Source: Ficedula albicollis
Lineage: Eukaryota > Chordata > Aves > Passeriformes > Muscicapidae
NCBI RefSeq assembly: GCF_000247815.1
Contig: NC_021673.1
Coordinates: 45,908,503-45,972,502 of the forward strand
Direction of reading: 5' to 3'
Length of the DNA: 64,000 nucleotides
The notes beneath the pieces were generated by a model. That model was not told the DNA's origin. It ran no database searches and saw only the letters and a program-made list of their open reading frames with translations. The translations under genes were made by a program, and so were the position numbers. Below are positions 11,531 through 25,500 of this stretch, piece after piece (position 1 is the stretch's first letter; each line of letters begins with the position of its first letter).

Positions 11531-14500
11531 TAGTGTGTGGCTATTTTCAAACTACAAAAATACAATTTGGATTTTGGAAGCCTAAATAGGGTGTGATCTT
11601 AAACCTCTTTATAGAAATATGTGCTGCCATGGTGATGTCTGACCGGCTTCAGCCTTATGCAAAACCAAGAGGTTCTTCCTGTGCTTGTTTATGTCTGATG
11701 TAGCCTATGACAAGAGTGTTTGCAAATATTCCAGCAAGAAGTATTTGTTGTTCCTGTAATGTCATGGGTAAGAGGGCTGCTCTTGGAGGTTTCTAGGATA
11801 CGCCTCTGGTTTTTTTGCAGACTGTGTGAGAACTGAGCCTCCTGCAATCCCCCAATGAAGGCAGTTCCAGCAACCTCCTGGGCAGGAGTCCCAGGACTGT
11901 GAGAGCATCCAGGCTGTCTCTGGCTGCTCCATGCTGGCTTGGACTCAACTGCTCTGGCTCCAAAGACTGCCCAAAGCAGCCCTCACCTTTCTTAGGTGCA
12001 GCACATGCAAGCAAAACTGATCAGTCCTATCCCTCAGTGTTCCTGTCAAATAGGGAAATTTAATCCTTTAGTTCAAAGTAACTGTTTAGAGCAGTGGCTA
12101 TTTTAGAAAAGTCCCCCCTTTTTTTTTGTGTTACAGCCTTTTAATGTAAGAAAAAGGTGAGTACCTCTATCTCCTTTAGCTTCTAAAAGCAGCATTGTTC
12201 TGGCAGCTTTGTGGCTGGTTGCAGAGCTGAGCAGCTCCAAGGAAAGGAAAAGAGAGAAGAGAGACCACAAGGTATGCAAATATCCAGGGAGAGGGTGGCT
12301 TTGTGGGGGGATTACCATATTAAGAGAAAAGACAAAACAAATAGGGAATTTCACCCAGGTCCGAAATTTGGATGCAACTAAGAGCATTTCCCTGAAATGG
12401 AAGTAGGAAAAAAAGTGTTGCTATATGTCCAGCAAAATACAATGTCTTCCCAGAAAGCAGCTGTTTGCTTTCAGGCACTGGATATCAAAACAAAGGAAGT
12501 AAAACACTTGAATTTGCAGAACTACTCATGAGCAGCCCAAGGCTTTGTGCATGCATCTAGGAGTTCTGGAAATCAACATTTAACTCCCATCAATGCCTTA
12601 AGGAAAATAGACCTCAGAATTTAGTAAGCTTACAAGACCCACTTTTCAGAAAAAAAAAGCCTTTGGTTATATTAGTTACACTTTTATCTGTCACTTATAC
12701 TGTGGGCCACCATGAAAGTTAAGAAAGCTGTTATTCTTGTGGTACCTTAGGGTTTAAAAAACAAAATTAGGTGATGTCTTTGGAAATGACAATAGGAAGG
12801 TGGAGAAACAAGAACCACCTTTCTGTGTGTAGTGATTCCTAAAAACACAGAAAAAAATGGCTGGAGATCCCAGTATCATAACTTCTATTACACAGACACA
12901 ATTAAAAACATAGTTTCTGCATCTTAATTTGCTGCACTAAAGCCACAGAAGCAGAGAAGCTGACTAAGGATTAGCTTCACTGTTTTAAGTTTCTATGGGG
13001 AATCATTAGAAAATTTGTTTATCCTGATCCCCAAGGGAAAAACCAGAATGGTATTTTTCCAAAATCACTGCCTAAGTAGTGATGATTTTATAACTGTTAG
13101 CACATCTTGAGAAAAGACATATTTCATGCAATGCTGGGAGCTGATTGTTGCTGTGTTGGGGACGAATTGGAAATTAGGACTAATTTGTGTTAAAATTGGA
13201 ACTTAAGAGTCATTTGTGTTAAATTAAAAAAACACAAAACCCTAAAACTATTGGATTGGCTAATCTCTATGTTTATTTTCTCTGGGCTTAAGCAATAAAA
13301 ATGTCTGCTCTACTCCTGCTCTGTAACTGTAGGGAAAATGGTCTGAAAATGGACTGAAAGGGCAGTAATGCTGCTGTTTTCCTGCAGTTATCTCCTTTGT
13401 AGCCTTGGAGGGGCAGCCAGCACAAAGACCAGACAGGTAGCAATGCGATCAGTCCATGAAGCAAACAGCAGCCATGTACCCACATGCTGATCTACTGCCC
13501 CTTAGGGCCTGTCTGGGTGTCTGCAGCATAGGTCTATTCACTGTAGGTCCTTTCTGGCACTGGATGTGCTTCCTTTACCCTGGTGCCATACAAGGATGCT
13601 GTCTCTTGGTCATAGACATGCTGGAGGGATCTCAGGAGATGTAGCTGCAGTGAGCTCTCTGTATGATTACCCACACACTTTCACCAGCTCTGTCAGATCC
13701 ACAAATGCTTGTGGGGAACACTCAAGTGACACTTGAGCTTGGAGAGATTTTCCATTAAGGCAAAAAAAAAAAATCACCTAGCTTGTTTTGTTTGTGGGTG
13801 TTTAATCACTAATTTTATAAATTTCTGTTAGTCAGCAGGCTGGTCCTACAATAAGCTGATCTGTGAGCTTTTGTAAAGGACACTTAAAAATTAATGTGCC
13901 AGTTTGCACCGGCTCCTCTCAGCCTTTGGTTGTGCCATCCATTCATATTGTTCTGCCAGACATACTTGCAATCCAGCCCTGTAGTCTGGAGCCTGAAAAG
14001 AGTGGCTGCACTGCATTTCCACAGCATATGCCATCCCAGAGCTACTGTGTTGCCATCCGCCAAATTCCAGACTTCATTTCTCCCCATGCCAAGTCAGATA
14101 GAAAATTCAGGAAAGGAAAAGGTCATCCATAGAGAAGACGTGACGTTTATAAAAATGGACAGGTTGGAAGAGGATTTGCTATTTAAGAGAGACACAATTA
14201 GAGTAGCTTTTCCCCTCCAGGCTCAAGCAAGAGTGACTTTGACAGAGGAACTGGAAAATGGATGTAGGGACACTGAGTCTGGGCATGGTAGAACGCATCC
14301 ACTTTCTCAGTGCCACAAAGGTTTACACCACTGGTTTGCAGTCCATTTTATATTGTTCCAGAAATATCTAGGAGACTGACTGGAGAGCTCAGTGGATCCA
14401 GGAAACACGGCTGAAGAAAACGAATCTCTCTTAAACACAGCTGGTGAAGGAAGCATCACAACAGAGAAAATCTCTGAACATGTTTAATGGAAAGCACTTG

Positions 14501-15323
14501 GTGCTCCAGAATCCTACCAAGAGCAGCTCAGCATGTGACAGTAAGTGTAGGTGTGTATGAGACAGGAAAAAGATTGTGAGGGACCAGTGGAAGAAGATTC
14601 TGCTTTTCTTCCAATTATTATTTTGGATCCATCTGGTGTTTAAACCAGTCATGCCAAGTCATAAGAAAAAGATCTGCTCTTCAGCAGTACTGCTGTGAGT
14701 CCCAGCTGATTTCTGTACATGGATCATTAGGGAAGTATCTGGAGAGGAAAAAGCCCTTCCAGGACCTGGAAAGCCTCACAGCTTTGCACTTCTTACGCTA
14801 GGTGAAAAACAATCTAAATTTTATAGTGTCAGTCACCTACTCTGACTGCACTGCTACTAAAAGGAACTGAGAATATTATTTTCTTAAAGCGTTATATTAC
14901 CAAAGGTGGTCAGATGTCACTAGGGTCACTAGGGAAAATCTAAAAAGTCCTACATAGGTAAAATACAAGTTCTAAATATAATATGGATAATTAAGTATAT
15001 GCCTAGTGTTTACTTTTGGCCACATAAAATTTTTGTCTAACCTGACACATAGTTATCAACCTGTCCCAGGAACATATTTTGTTATGCAGTGTGGAAATTC
15101 AGGTTTGAACAAATGGTGGTGTTTTATATAAATCCATGGGTTGAAATTTAATTTTCTAAAAAATAATTGCCTGTTTCTGATGACTATTATAGAAATTATC
15201 TGGGGACAGTTTTTACTTTAAAGACTTTGTTCAAGGATTTTTTTCAGAATTTTATAAGCAGTCATTACTGAAGAACTGTATCAAATCTGAGAGGAGGCAT
15301 AATTAACGATATATATCATGATA

Positions 15324-15681
15324 CAAACGTTAGTGGTAACATCCATCTTTAAAGACTGAATGTTTCAAAACTTCTAATGTGCCCATCTGACTAAAGACAA
15401 CTTCAGAAAAGGTTTTGGCTTTTTATCTCATCTTTTAATAAAGATTTCTCATGTATTTTTAAATTCTAGAATAATCAGAATTTCTAGAATAAACTAGAAA
15501 AGCAAACGTTAGTGGAAACATCCATCTTTAAAGACTGAATGTTTCAAAACTTCTAATGTGCCCATCTGACTAAAGACAACTTCAGAAAAGGTTTTGGCTT
15601 TTTATCTCATCTTTTAATAAAGATTTCTCATGTATTTTTAAATTCTAGAATAATCAGAATTTCTAGAATAAACTAGAAAAG
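15324..15681. repeat. Tandem duplication, unit 179 bp, two copies
   Basis: Copy 1 is 15324-15502 and copy 2 is 15503-15681. Each begins CAAACGTTAGTGG and ends AATAAACTAGAAAAG. One substitution was noticed (GTGGTAAC/GTGGAAAC). The unit is AT-rich with no gene. Confidence 0.95.
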
Positions 15682-16449
15682 AGAAATTCCATGAGTGGGT
15701 CAGTCTTTTCTGTGCTGCTCTTTCCCAGACTGTAGGGCTTTCCCTTTTCTGTCTCCTAGTGTGTATTTTAATATCCTCATCCCCTATATGTAAGTTTATA
15801 TCAATGTGAGATTTCGGGGGATTGTCTGTAACCAGTGATTTCATTATTCCTTCATTAAAGCTTCCAAGTAGAAAATGTAATTTGGAGCATTTTGCCCAGC
15901 CAGAATGTAATTTCAGGTTTTTCACAGATAGTTTTACAGTTTGAAATTATATAAAATACAAGTCTTGGTCCCCCAAAGGCCAGTTCTGGCCATGGTAGCT
16001 CACTCCCTCTTCCAGAGGGGATAGGGTGGCTGTTGCAGGTAGAGCCAAATTTGGGACAATGACAAGGACGTGTTTTATGCACACACACAACAGCGTGGTG
16101 CATTTGAGGATGCTGCATGATCCAGAAAATCTCAGCCTAAATCTAAACCTCTGGATATGGGGCCAAGCATCTTCCTTTCTCCAGGCACCCCTGATCTCTA
16201 CAGAGCCTGGGGCAGGGAGGGTGGAAGGAATGTGCTCTGTTTGGTGCAGCATCTCCCACTGGGCAGACAGTGAGCTCTGCCTACATGCCCTCCAGCCTCA
16301 GTCTGCTCCATGGGCAACCTAGGCCATATAGGATTGTCACCTATGGCAGCAACAACACCTTGGTTTGAGCTTCCTCTGGGTTTCTGTGTGCTCAGAGCAA
16401 TCCTAGATGATAAAGATGCTCCCTGCCCCTTCAGGAAGTGGCACAAGAT

Positions 16450-16500
16450 TGTTCTTTTTTTTCCCTAGAGCTTTTTTTTTCCCTAGAGCTTTTTTTTGCA
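16450..16500. repeat. Short T-rich tandem repeat with CCCTAGAG units
   Basis: A run of T followed by CCCTAGAGC occurs twice and is followed by a third T run. The unit is about 18 bp and the pattern is typical of replication slippage. Confidence 0.75.
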
Positions 16501-19409
16501 TGTGTGTTCCAGAGGGTGCATTTAATTTAGATGATTTAAGACTGAGAGGTTGCATTACCAAGAACATGCTTAGTCTCATCTCATACATAACATCTGTATG
16601 AGGAAATTTGCCTGTGCATCATTACAAACATTGCTCCAGGATAAATGCAGAGGTGGAGGTCTCAGAGGAGAAGCTGTTTGCCTGTGTGGGAATCACCCCT
16701 TAGGACCTTTTGGCTAAAAAATTTAAGTGCTGGAAAATACTTGGCTCCTTACAGGGAGAGAGTAGGTGAGAAGCAGATCTTGCTTTTGGACCAAAGGGAT
16801 TTCTGGTGAAGGAGCTAGAAGTTGATGTTAGTGGGGGGGGTGGTGGAAACCCATGCAAACACATCCAGTCAATGCCTATCACAAAGGACATCCTAAGAGA
16901 AACAGAGGGCAACAGTGCAGTCAGCAGGGTGGTCAGAGATACTGTACCCTGTACTGTGGGACTAAAAATCTCCTGCTAAGAGAAAAGTCTTTGCTTAGAT
17001 TGAATCTGTCACAACTGAGCAAGCAGCAGACTGGCGCTCTTGGAAGAAAAATATAACCTGTGGGTGGTTAAGCTCTTCTGAAGGAGTGAAAGAAAGAACA
17101 GAAAATTTATAACAGTGTTACTTGGGAGAGAGATAAAAGGGAAGTGTATTCCTGCAGCAAAAAATAAACTGCATAATAGATTAAAATGGGAATTTGTTGT
17201 CAAAATTTTAGGGTAAGGATGATCAGTAATATTTGATTATTAAAATGCCTGTGGGTAACAAGAAGTTTATTAAGAATTAATGCAAAGAGCCAAATGTAGC
17301 TAGGAAAAAAACATGATGTTGAAGGCATTTAAGCCAGAAGGTGTTGCTAGAAAGGGTTTCTGTTCTTAGTGCTCATGTAAATAGATAAATAACACTGGCT
17401 TCTGCCAGATATTTGGGGTTTTTTCCTCTTCCACATTCATTAAAGTAGTGGCTTGTAATGTGCAATGCCACTATTTTTTTCTGCATAGTAAATGACTGAG
17501 CTTTGTTCCTGGCTGTTGTTCGAAGTTTGCAGAGTTTCAATTAATCCCTTCCCTATTACAACAGAATTTGGAGCTTTTTGGTTAATTTAATTTTTTGCAG
17601 TTGGGGGTGGGGGAGACTTTCTACTACAGTTAGTGCAAACAGATCTTGAGTATATTTGTGCATGCTCTGTAAATATTTATAGAAATAATCATTTTTCTGA
17701 TCACTAATAATGGGAATAATTAATTTCCTCTTCTGGATGTCATCTGCTGTTCTCCAGCTGCCCAAGATGAGATTACTTGCTAGGAATGAAGTAGGTGAGG
17801 AAACTTCCTTTGTTTCTTCTGGAACCATGTGATATGTAAAAGTAGAAAACATCTCTTCACACTTAAGACAGGTCAACTCCACTGATACCCTGAACTTATC
17901 CATGGGTAGGAATCAGGTCTGCTATGTGTGACACTTCACAAAAGTGATGTAAACATCTCAATCTGTTGAAAAAACTCAGCTGTGGGGCTGGCTGTGGTGC
18001 ACAGGTAAGTGAACATCAACAGTAAATTGCTGCAGGACTACCAAAGTCCCAGGAGGAATACAGCTGCTGGTCTCCCCAGTGCATGTGCTGGTTGGAGTAT
18101 CTCAGTAAACCAGCTCTTATTTTGTAGCCTAGGATTAAGGTGCTGAAAACAAAAATTCCCTTTACAGTACACTCCACCAGTGACTGTGATGAATTACTGA
18201 GTCCATTGTGTACTTTTAAAGTGAAATTCCTGGGTGTATTTCACATTTTTAGTATGCATTAGTTGGGTATTTGATAACTGGAGGATTTTTCATTTTTCAC
18301 TGATATATTTTCCCTGTAAAATAAGTATTTAAATATAATGCTATTGAATTCCTATCAGAACAGTTGTCTCTGTTTCAATGCAGATAAGAAATTTAATTTA
18401 CCTCGTACAGCCTTCTACTAACCATGATAAAAACTTATTTAAATAAAGTGGATATCATCTCCTTGGAATTGCCAATTCTTCTTGGTAGGCAGAGCTAGGT
18501 ATATAATTTCTTTTCAGCCACCTTTAGAGGCAATAGGAAGAACTTTCAATTAATTGCAACTGTCTTGGCAAATTTGATCTTTCTAGGCAAGCCAAGACTA
18601 TGTGATAGTCTCCACTAAAGCTGCTGCTGAGGAAAATTGCAGACAAAACATATAAATTGGTTTTTAATTGTGTACGTGATCGGTCAAAGTGTTTGGGATA
18701 CTGTGCACAGTTCCTACTATTTTACAGAGGAAGACAAAAACCACAAGACTTGTGTGTTTATACAGGAAGCTTAGAGGGATGACTTGAAAGGGGAAAAGCC
18801 CAGCTAAACACTAACAAATCCCTGCTGTGTTTCCAGTCCTTAATCTGTCATACATACATCAAAACGATTCGCAGTGACTGATGTGTTAATTTTCTACTGC
18901 AAATATGTCAGGAAACTATGCAAGTGATACAGGCAAAAGGTATATGATTTTTTTTGCAGTGTTGGATTAGATGATTAGATAATGATTTAAAGCCATAAAA
19001 TACTTGTATTTTGACAGTTACCTAGCAGTGTGTCTTGCTATCCTACTTAAACACATGGAGTAAACCATGTGATGACTCTACCAGCATTCAGAGTGTCTAC
19101 ATGGGGGGGAAGGAAACTCTTAGTCCATCTTTTTGTACCTATTGCAGCACATCTATTTTTAAAACCTCACAGAGGACTTTGCCCCTGTCCTCTTCAGAGC
19201 ACATACATGTCAGCATTGCTTGTCACTTTTATTTTCCACTGACTGTAGTAACTCGTAGAGGGAATTCAAGAAGTAAGGAGACAGCCAACATGACATGAGC
19301 ACTGTCAGGCAGTGATAGCAAACAGCTTTAAGCCATGCTTGGAAATGGGATTGGTTTTATTTCCTCCTCCCACAATTTTTTTTTTTTGTTTGTTTTGTTT
19401 TGTTTTTAG

Positions 19410-19520
19410 ACTTCGCAATTCTGCTCGGGATCTTGTCAGGGAAATTTCCAAAATCAAGATGTCCTGGAGAAAGCTAAGAGAGGAGAAGCAGGAGCACACT
19501 GAGTCAGCTGAAAAGATGAG
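19410..19520 (+). CDS. Orphan internal coding exon, charged coiled-coil-like protein, gene unidentified
   Basis: A long T-rich tract ending GTTTTTAG gives a strong acceptor at 19408-19409, and GATGAG|GTAGGG gives a donor at 19521. The 111 nt between them are open. One base completes a codon, 36 codons follow, and two bases are left over, so the exon is phase-symmetric. The peptide contains ARDLVREISKIKMSWRKLRE and then EEKQEHTESAEKM. It is rich in K, R and E with hydrophobics spaced as in an amphipathic helix or coiled coil. Composition changes abruptly at both splice sites, as expected for a real exon in T-rich intron. I do not recognise the protein. No sister exon was identified nearby, so a decayed gene or a chance match remains possible. 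Confidence 0.55.
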
Positions 19521-22500
19521 GTAGGGTCTAGCCCAGTGAGATATGAAAGGTCTGGCCCACAAAAGGTGGCTTTGGGTCAGCAGCTGCTCTGCAGCCTGAG
19601 TGCATGGTGAGGAATAACAGAGTTGATTCACTGTTTGATGCCTGTGCAGATGCCATTGAACCCCACAGTGGAATAGGAGTAGCACCCAAATGGGCTGCCA
19701 TGCTGAGATGTGCAGTGCAATCAGGGTTTTATTTGGGGTGAGCTACTGAATGATGGCCACAAATTAATTGGGGGAGAGGACATGGGTTCTTCTCAGCCAT
19801 CGAAGTCATAGAGGGTATTAAACTGGTGGGGTTAAACGTCTATAATTTTATGGAGAGAAATGAGCAATTGGCAGCCAAGCAGGAAGCTCTGGACACAGTT
19901 TATGGTGTACCAGGGATGTTTCTCTGGACCTCTTAGAGTCATGTATACAATTCCTGCTCCCTTGGTTTAGCAGCATGTGTCTCCTCACTCCCACAAACAT
20001 CCTGAGCCTGTCCCTCCCTGGTTGCAGAGCATCCCTTCCCTGGGCCCACCTAGCACCAGTGGCATTTCCTTTCTCCTCTCACAGCTGGCTCCTGATCAGA
20101 TCCTCTGTGTGTACATGCACCCAGGGCAGGGGGTGTTTTTGCTCATAATCACTGTGCAGATGGTGTCCAGTTGCTCTAAGCACTGTGGGGAATACATGGG
20201 CACAGCCACCAGCTTTACCACAGCTGATGCTGAGAAATCAAAGCCTTGTCTTGCCTGTTTGTGCAGGTAAAGAAGAATTTGACACCCCCTGCAATCCTCG
20301 TCTCTCTTACCCTGTCTCATGGCAAAGCCACATCTGCTCCTGGCAGACCATTTGCTCTTCTGAGAAACTGCTTCATTTGGGGGGATCTGGGAGGAAGCAG
20401 CCCCTGCTCCTCCTGCTTTCTTGCCCACTCATTTCACCCTAGCATGCAGAGATGGACAATGTGAGATCAAATGCATTCAAGGGAATGGGAAGCTGTATGC
20501 CTCCTGGATACTTTATTAGGACATCTCACTGACTTCATCAAACTGATGAGTGAGAAAAACCACGGCAGTTTGTAATGCTTTTCAGGGAAATTCTGATTTT
20601 AACTCAACCCACCCAGCCTGGTTACATTTCACCACATAGCTGGGAGGTGTGGTTCTGCTGGCCTGCAGGGTGTGGTGCCTGCACCCCCAGGATTAATTAA
20701 TCATCGTTAATGCAATAACAGCACCTTCAATTTAAGCATGCAAAGCCTGGGCTCTACAATCCCCCAGCCCTTTAGTACAGCCCTAGCCTGTGCTTGCCTC
20801 CTTTGCTCTCTTGGAGGAATGCTGCACACCTGGCTGCAGAGGGCTGAGCCCCAAGTACCGGGGTTAGCAGGCTGTGATAGCTCTGAGTAGCTTCCCCTGT
20901 GCGGGAGCAGCCTAAGATGGCTGGGGAGCACAGATGGGGCTGAGTGGCTGCAGGACTCTGGGTTATGCTGGCATATGTATCCTGGTGTGGGCTGACCTGT
21001 CTCACACCTGCCTCAAGATCAATGGTGCAAGACAAGAATCTAACCTAGAGACAGGCAGCATCCATACATTTGCTTGCTCTTGTCTTTGTAGAGACCAGAA
21101 GGATCCACAAATAAGAATATATGCAATATTGCCATTAAGATGTGCTCTGTAACTATCTAATTCTGTTGCTTATGGGTTGCTTCAAGAGTATTTCTTTCCT
21201 TTTTTGGCCACATGGATTTAGCATTAGCTCCTTTATTTTTTCCTGCCTTGCATCTCCTGGCTACCTTTCCAAATTGTGATCAGCTTTAAACACTTGCTTA
21301 GACATCCTTGACACTGAGCAAGGCTTCTCTCTTCTATCTTAACACTCTTTTCTCCTCTGACAGCAAGGTTATATACTTTCTCACACTGTCAAGTATATGA
21401 TCCCCTAAACTCCTCAACAAACATTTCTTATTGCCATCAAGACTAATGGTGCTCACAAGCTGAGGTTTTTACATTTAATTTTAGTAATCTCCCCTGTTTC
21501 CCCACTCAAAACTGCAAACTGCCAGGCTGTGATGGGGGGAAAAAATGCCCTTAATTTTATAGGCTGGCCCCGGGTTTGCTGAGGCTGTTCCTGTAAAAGC
21601 AAAACAACCTTCAGTGCAGAAATTAATCTGGGCTCACCATGTAAACAACTGTGTGATGAACCTCAACTTGGAAACTTCCCGTGTCTCTTCTCCTTCTGGT
21701 CCAATTGATTTTGCAAATGCAGTGGATTCCTGCTCCAGGAATAAAAATCTGAGCATCCTGGTGCTGTGATGTGTCTACTTGCTGGGATGCAGCAGGGCTA
21801 TGCTGGCCTCAGGAGAGCTCAGTCTTGAAGGAGATCAGGCTTTCTTCCTGTGGCTGAAGGAACCCAGAAACACAAGCCTTCATCAGTGGCAAACAGTGAG
21901 GTAAAAGCTTGTCAATGGGTCATGCTGAAAATCAATATTTCCTCTGCAGTTTAAATCATAAGGAAGATGGATGTGTTGGAAGAGGGTGTGTTGATATAAT
22001 GATGTTGAGTATAATGCATGCTGACACACTCCCTGCATTTCATGGGAATACATGGTGGCCTAATCCTGAGAGTGTGCAAGTGGGCTTCAGTGTTGGCACA
22101 TTCACCTCTGTGCTGGCACTGTAGGTTAAAGAACACAGGCCCAAAGATAAACCAGGGACAGTGTGATCGGGTCCTTTGGAAGGAGAACATGTGGTAGAGA
22201 AAATTAAGGCTATATTAAGGAAAATGGGGAATCTGAATGTACCAGAACTGTGATCAGGCTGTTATTCATCCTCCCAATAAGCTGACTGAAATTCAAGTTG
22301 CTGGATTAAAAAAATAACTTTTTGAAGGTATTTTTTGGCCAGACATATTCCTCGAGCTAGCTCTCTGAGGAGACTGCCCAAGGAGAGAAAAGCATGACTG
22401 AGGGGTAACAGAATGACAATGTCATTTGAGCTTAGTCTCTATGCAGACTGGCTTCTCTTGAGTAAGGAATACTCAGCCTCGGAGAAATTTGTCTATTCTT

Positions 22501-25500
22501 ACCACTACAATGTTTAAAATGGCAATTGTCTTGCTTTTTCCCATTCATGTGTTCCATTTTTCTCAACAAAGAGCAAACTTCAAACAGCTATTCGGTCTCA
22601 TCACTAGAATCAATTGGATTTGTGATTTATTCTCATGCTATCATATCAAGCTCAAATCCCTACAGAGAGGATTTAAGAAGAAATAGCATAAATGTGGCCA
22701 GACCATTGAAGGTGATGTCCTTGTCCATGGACTACAGGGGCATGTGATTCATGAGAGCCACAGAGGATGAGCTCCAGGGGCATCATGCTTTCTTTGCTGT
22801 AGTGCAAACACAAAGGTCGGATTTTAATACAAAAGGTCTTGACATTTCCCATAGGAAAGATTCTTTTTCAGACCAGTAGAGGGAGAAATCAGGCCAAAGA
22901 CATGAATTAGGTTTTTTTCATGAAGATTTATGGAGGGGGTAAAAAGTCTAATTTATCTCTATAGAGTGCAAGAACAGTTGTCTGGGTTGCTGCTGGGTTC
23001 TTTGCTGATGTCCTTTATTATTTCATTCAAAAAAAAGCTAAAGAATAGTAAGTACGTGTTATATTTTCCTGACTGGGAAAAAAAAAATTAATTTGAGAAG
23101 CAAAGTTTTAGTAGTCAGTAGCCCAAAAGTGCACTGGGATTTTTCGCAAGGTAAAAAGTATTTGCACATATGAAACACTTGCTGCAACTCAAAAAAGTTA
23201 ATCTTCTGAAAAGTGTATAAGGTGTAATGTCCCAGAAGACTACTAAAGTATCTCTGAAATAATACAACATAATAATAAGCAAAATAGTAAATGTAGTCAC
23301 ATACAGATTTTGGAAAGTGGTTGAAGTTATCACTCTCATCCATAATAGATTTGGTACAGCATAGGCAGAGTGGGGTAGAATAACTTGCACATTCAGATCC
23401 TACTAGACAAGGAGCAGCATCTAGGAGAAGAACCACCAAAGTAATTACACCCAGAGAGTAATGAAGGTTGTCTGAGACTCACCTTGCTGGCACCACTGTT
23501 TCAAATGTAGTTGCTCTGATACTGAGTGATACTGAGATTGAGGTATCACTCTCCTTGCACAGTCTATTCTCATTTCCTTGTAGAAATGGATGTGACTGTC
23601 ACTTCCAGTGTTGAGTGTATCTTTCATTCCCTTGGTGTCTATAGGTACTGCAATGTGTCTGAATCGATTGCATTTACTTTAAAATGCAAATCATGTCAAA
23701 AATTAAGAAAAATTTGCAGCAAGCAGCATGATTTTATAGCAGAATGCAGGTGACTGTGTGACTCTCAAGATTGGCTCCATAGGTAAGCAATACCTTTGGG
23801 AAGCTCTGTCCCCTTCCAAGGCCATAGTAAGGGAGCTTCAGAGGAAAAATCACCTTTGATTTCTACTCCAGAGCCTCAGAGGACCTTTTATATCCTACCC
23901 CAGGTCATTACAGACCTGAAAGAAAAGAATGAGATGTTGTGCAACACGGTAATACACTGGGCTTCAGAGCTGCATTGCAGTGTCCTCATGTTGGAATTTC
24001 TATAAAAAGGCCAGAATATTGTTCACTGCTTTGGGATGGAGCCTCTTAGACAAAAGGAGATCCTGTGATTCTGGAGTGGAATGCCAGGGAGGAATCAGAC
24101 TTCGGTTCAAAACAATGGTATGACCTCTCCAAAAATGATGTGTGACTTCCGTAAAATGAGAATTTGTTATTACTGAGAGCTCTTGGAAATGTTTTTAGGG
24201 ATTTTTTTTCTTCCTATACATCTTTACAATTTTGTCTTACCTGAGTTCAGCTTTTGAGTGATGAACTGGTCTCAACCAGAAGAACCTTGGCTGTTTCATT
24301 GCTGCTTTTTTTCTTGTATTGCTGAAACCAACCTTTCATATAATTTTTACTTGAAATAAATTTAAGTGGTCCCATATATGAGTAGTAGTCCTGCAAAGTA
24401 AGACACAAGTTATGTCATAACATGGTCACACAAGGGAAGTTGGAAAAGTGTGAGGTTATTTTCTGCCTACAGGTATCACTGACTGTAGCCTCTCTCATTA
24501 CTTATTATTACACTACCATCTCTCATAATATATCAGGCACAGTGTAAGCAGAGATGGGAAAATTGGAGATTATGTGATTTTTATCTCTTAATCTTTAAAG
24601 AGACACTGAAGGAGTCTGGAAAGACCACTCCTGTGTGTATCCATACACAAGAACTGTCTTGGTTAAGATGCCATATTAACTACAATCTATTGGGAAAAGA
24701 TTTTAAAAGTTTTAGCAGATTTCCTGAAATCTTCAGACCTTTCTTTATCGGAATGGCAGGATCTTTGGTCTAAAGTTAGTTAATGCTCCAGTGAAGATTA
24801 GGAGAATGGATTCCCCCCTTAACAATTGAACACAGTCCAACAATGTACTTATTTTGTACTTCATTTATACTTTCTGTTTTCCTGTTCCCTGAGTTCCTGA
24901 GATTTGAGGTATCAGCTTCCATTAGCATGTGCATTTGGCTCCCTATAATTTTCTCCAATAAGTAGGAATGAATGTTAAGGTCCTAGAGCTGACCACCAAA
25001 GCCAGTGCTCATGTCCTTCTCAGCTGCACTTGGTCAACAGACTGAAGGAATTTTATTATTCATATAGCTGGTAAAACCCTATGTATTTCTGTCTTTTTAT
25101 CCTCCCCATTTTCTGTTCAGAGAACCTCACCTCACAGATAAAGCTGTGTCTGGGGTCTATAGGGATCCTGAATTTTCTCTGCTTACCCCTTTGCATTACC
25201 CTTCACTTCTCCACTGGCAAATATATTCCCTACCACCAAGTAAAGAACCTTGACAATGCCTTTGAGAATAGAGTAATTTTAAATTCTTTGGTACTTCATA
25301 TGGAGATGTTTTAAAATGTTTATGCAGGTAGTAGAGGTAAGATTAAGTTGCAAGAAAGGGCAATATAGCTGCAAGTGAAACAAATGAACCTCAGACATAA
25401 AAGCCATAGTCTTACAGCAACACTGGCTTGACAATTTATTTGCTATTCTGTTTGAGGGTTTGGTTTGGGGGTTTTTTTCAAAGAGTTATAGCTTGTGGTA

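Larger units (their letters stand above)
11531..19409. other. Non-coding stretch with one duplication
   Basis: Outside the 179-bp duplication I find no exon I can support. Frames of 161 codons (13894-14379, +) and 115 codons (17556-17903, minus) are unrecognised and lack convincing splice context. A long intron of the gene owning the 19410 exon is possible. Confidence 0.5.

Noticed and set aside
13894..14379. 161-codon frame on +
   Set aside because: No recognisable domain, no splice context and low-complexity hydrophobic N-terminus. This is expected by chance in 64 kb.
17556..17903. 115-codon minus-strand frame with protein-like composition
   Set aside because: Unrecognised, with no promoter or splice evidence. 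It could be a relic but is not supportable by eye.
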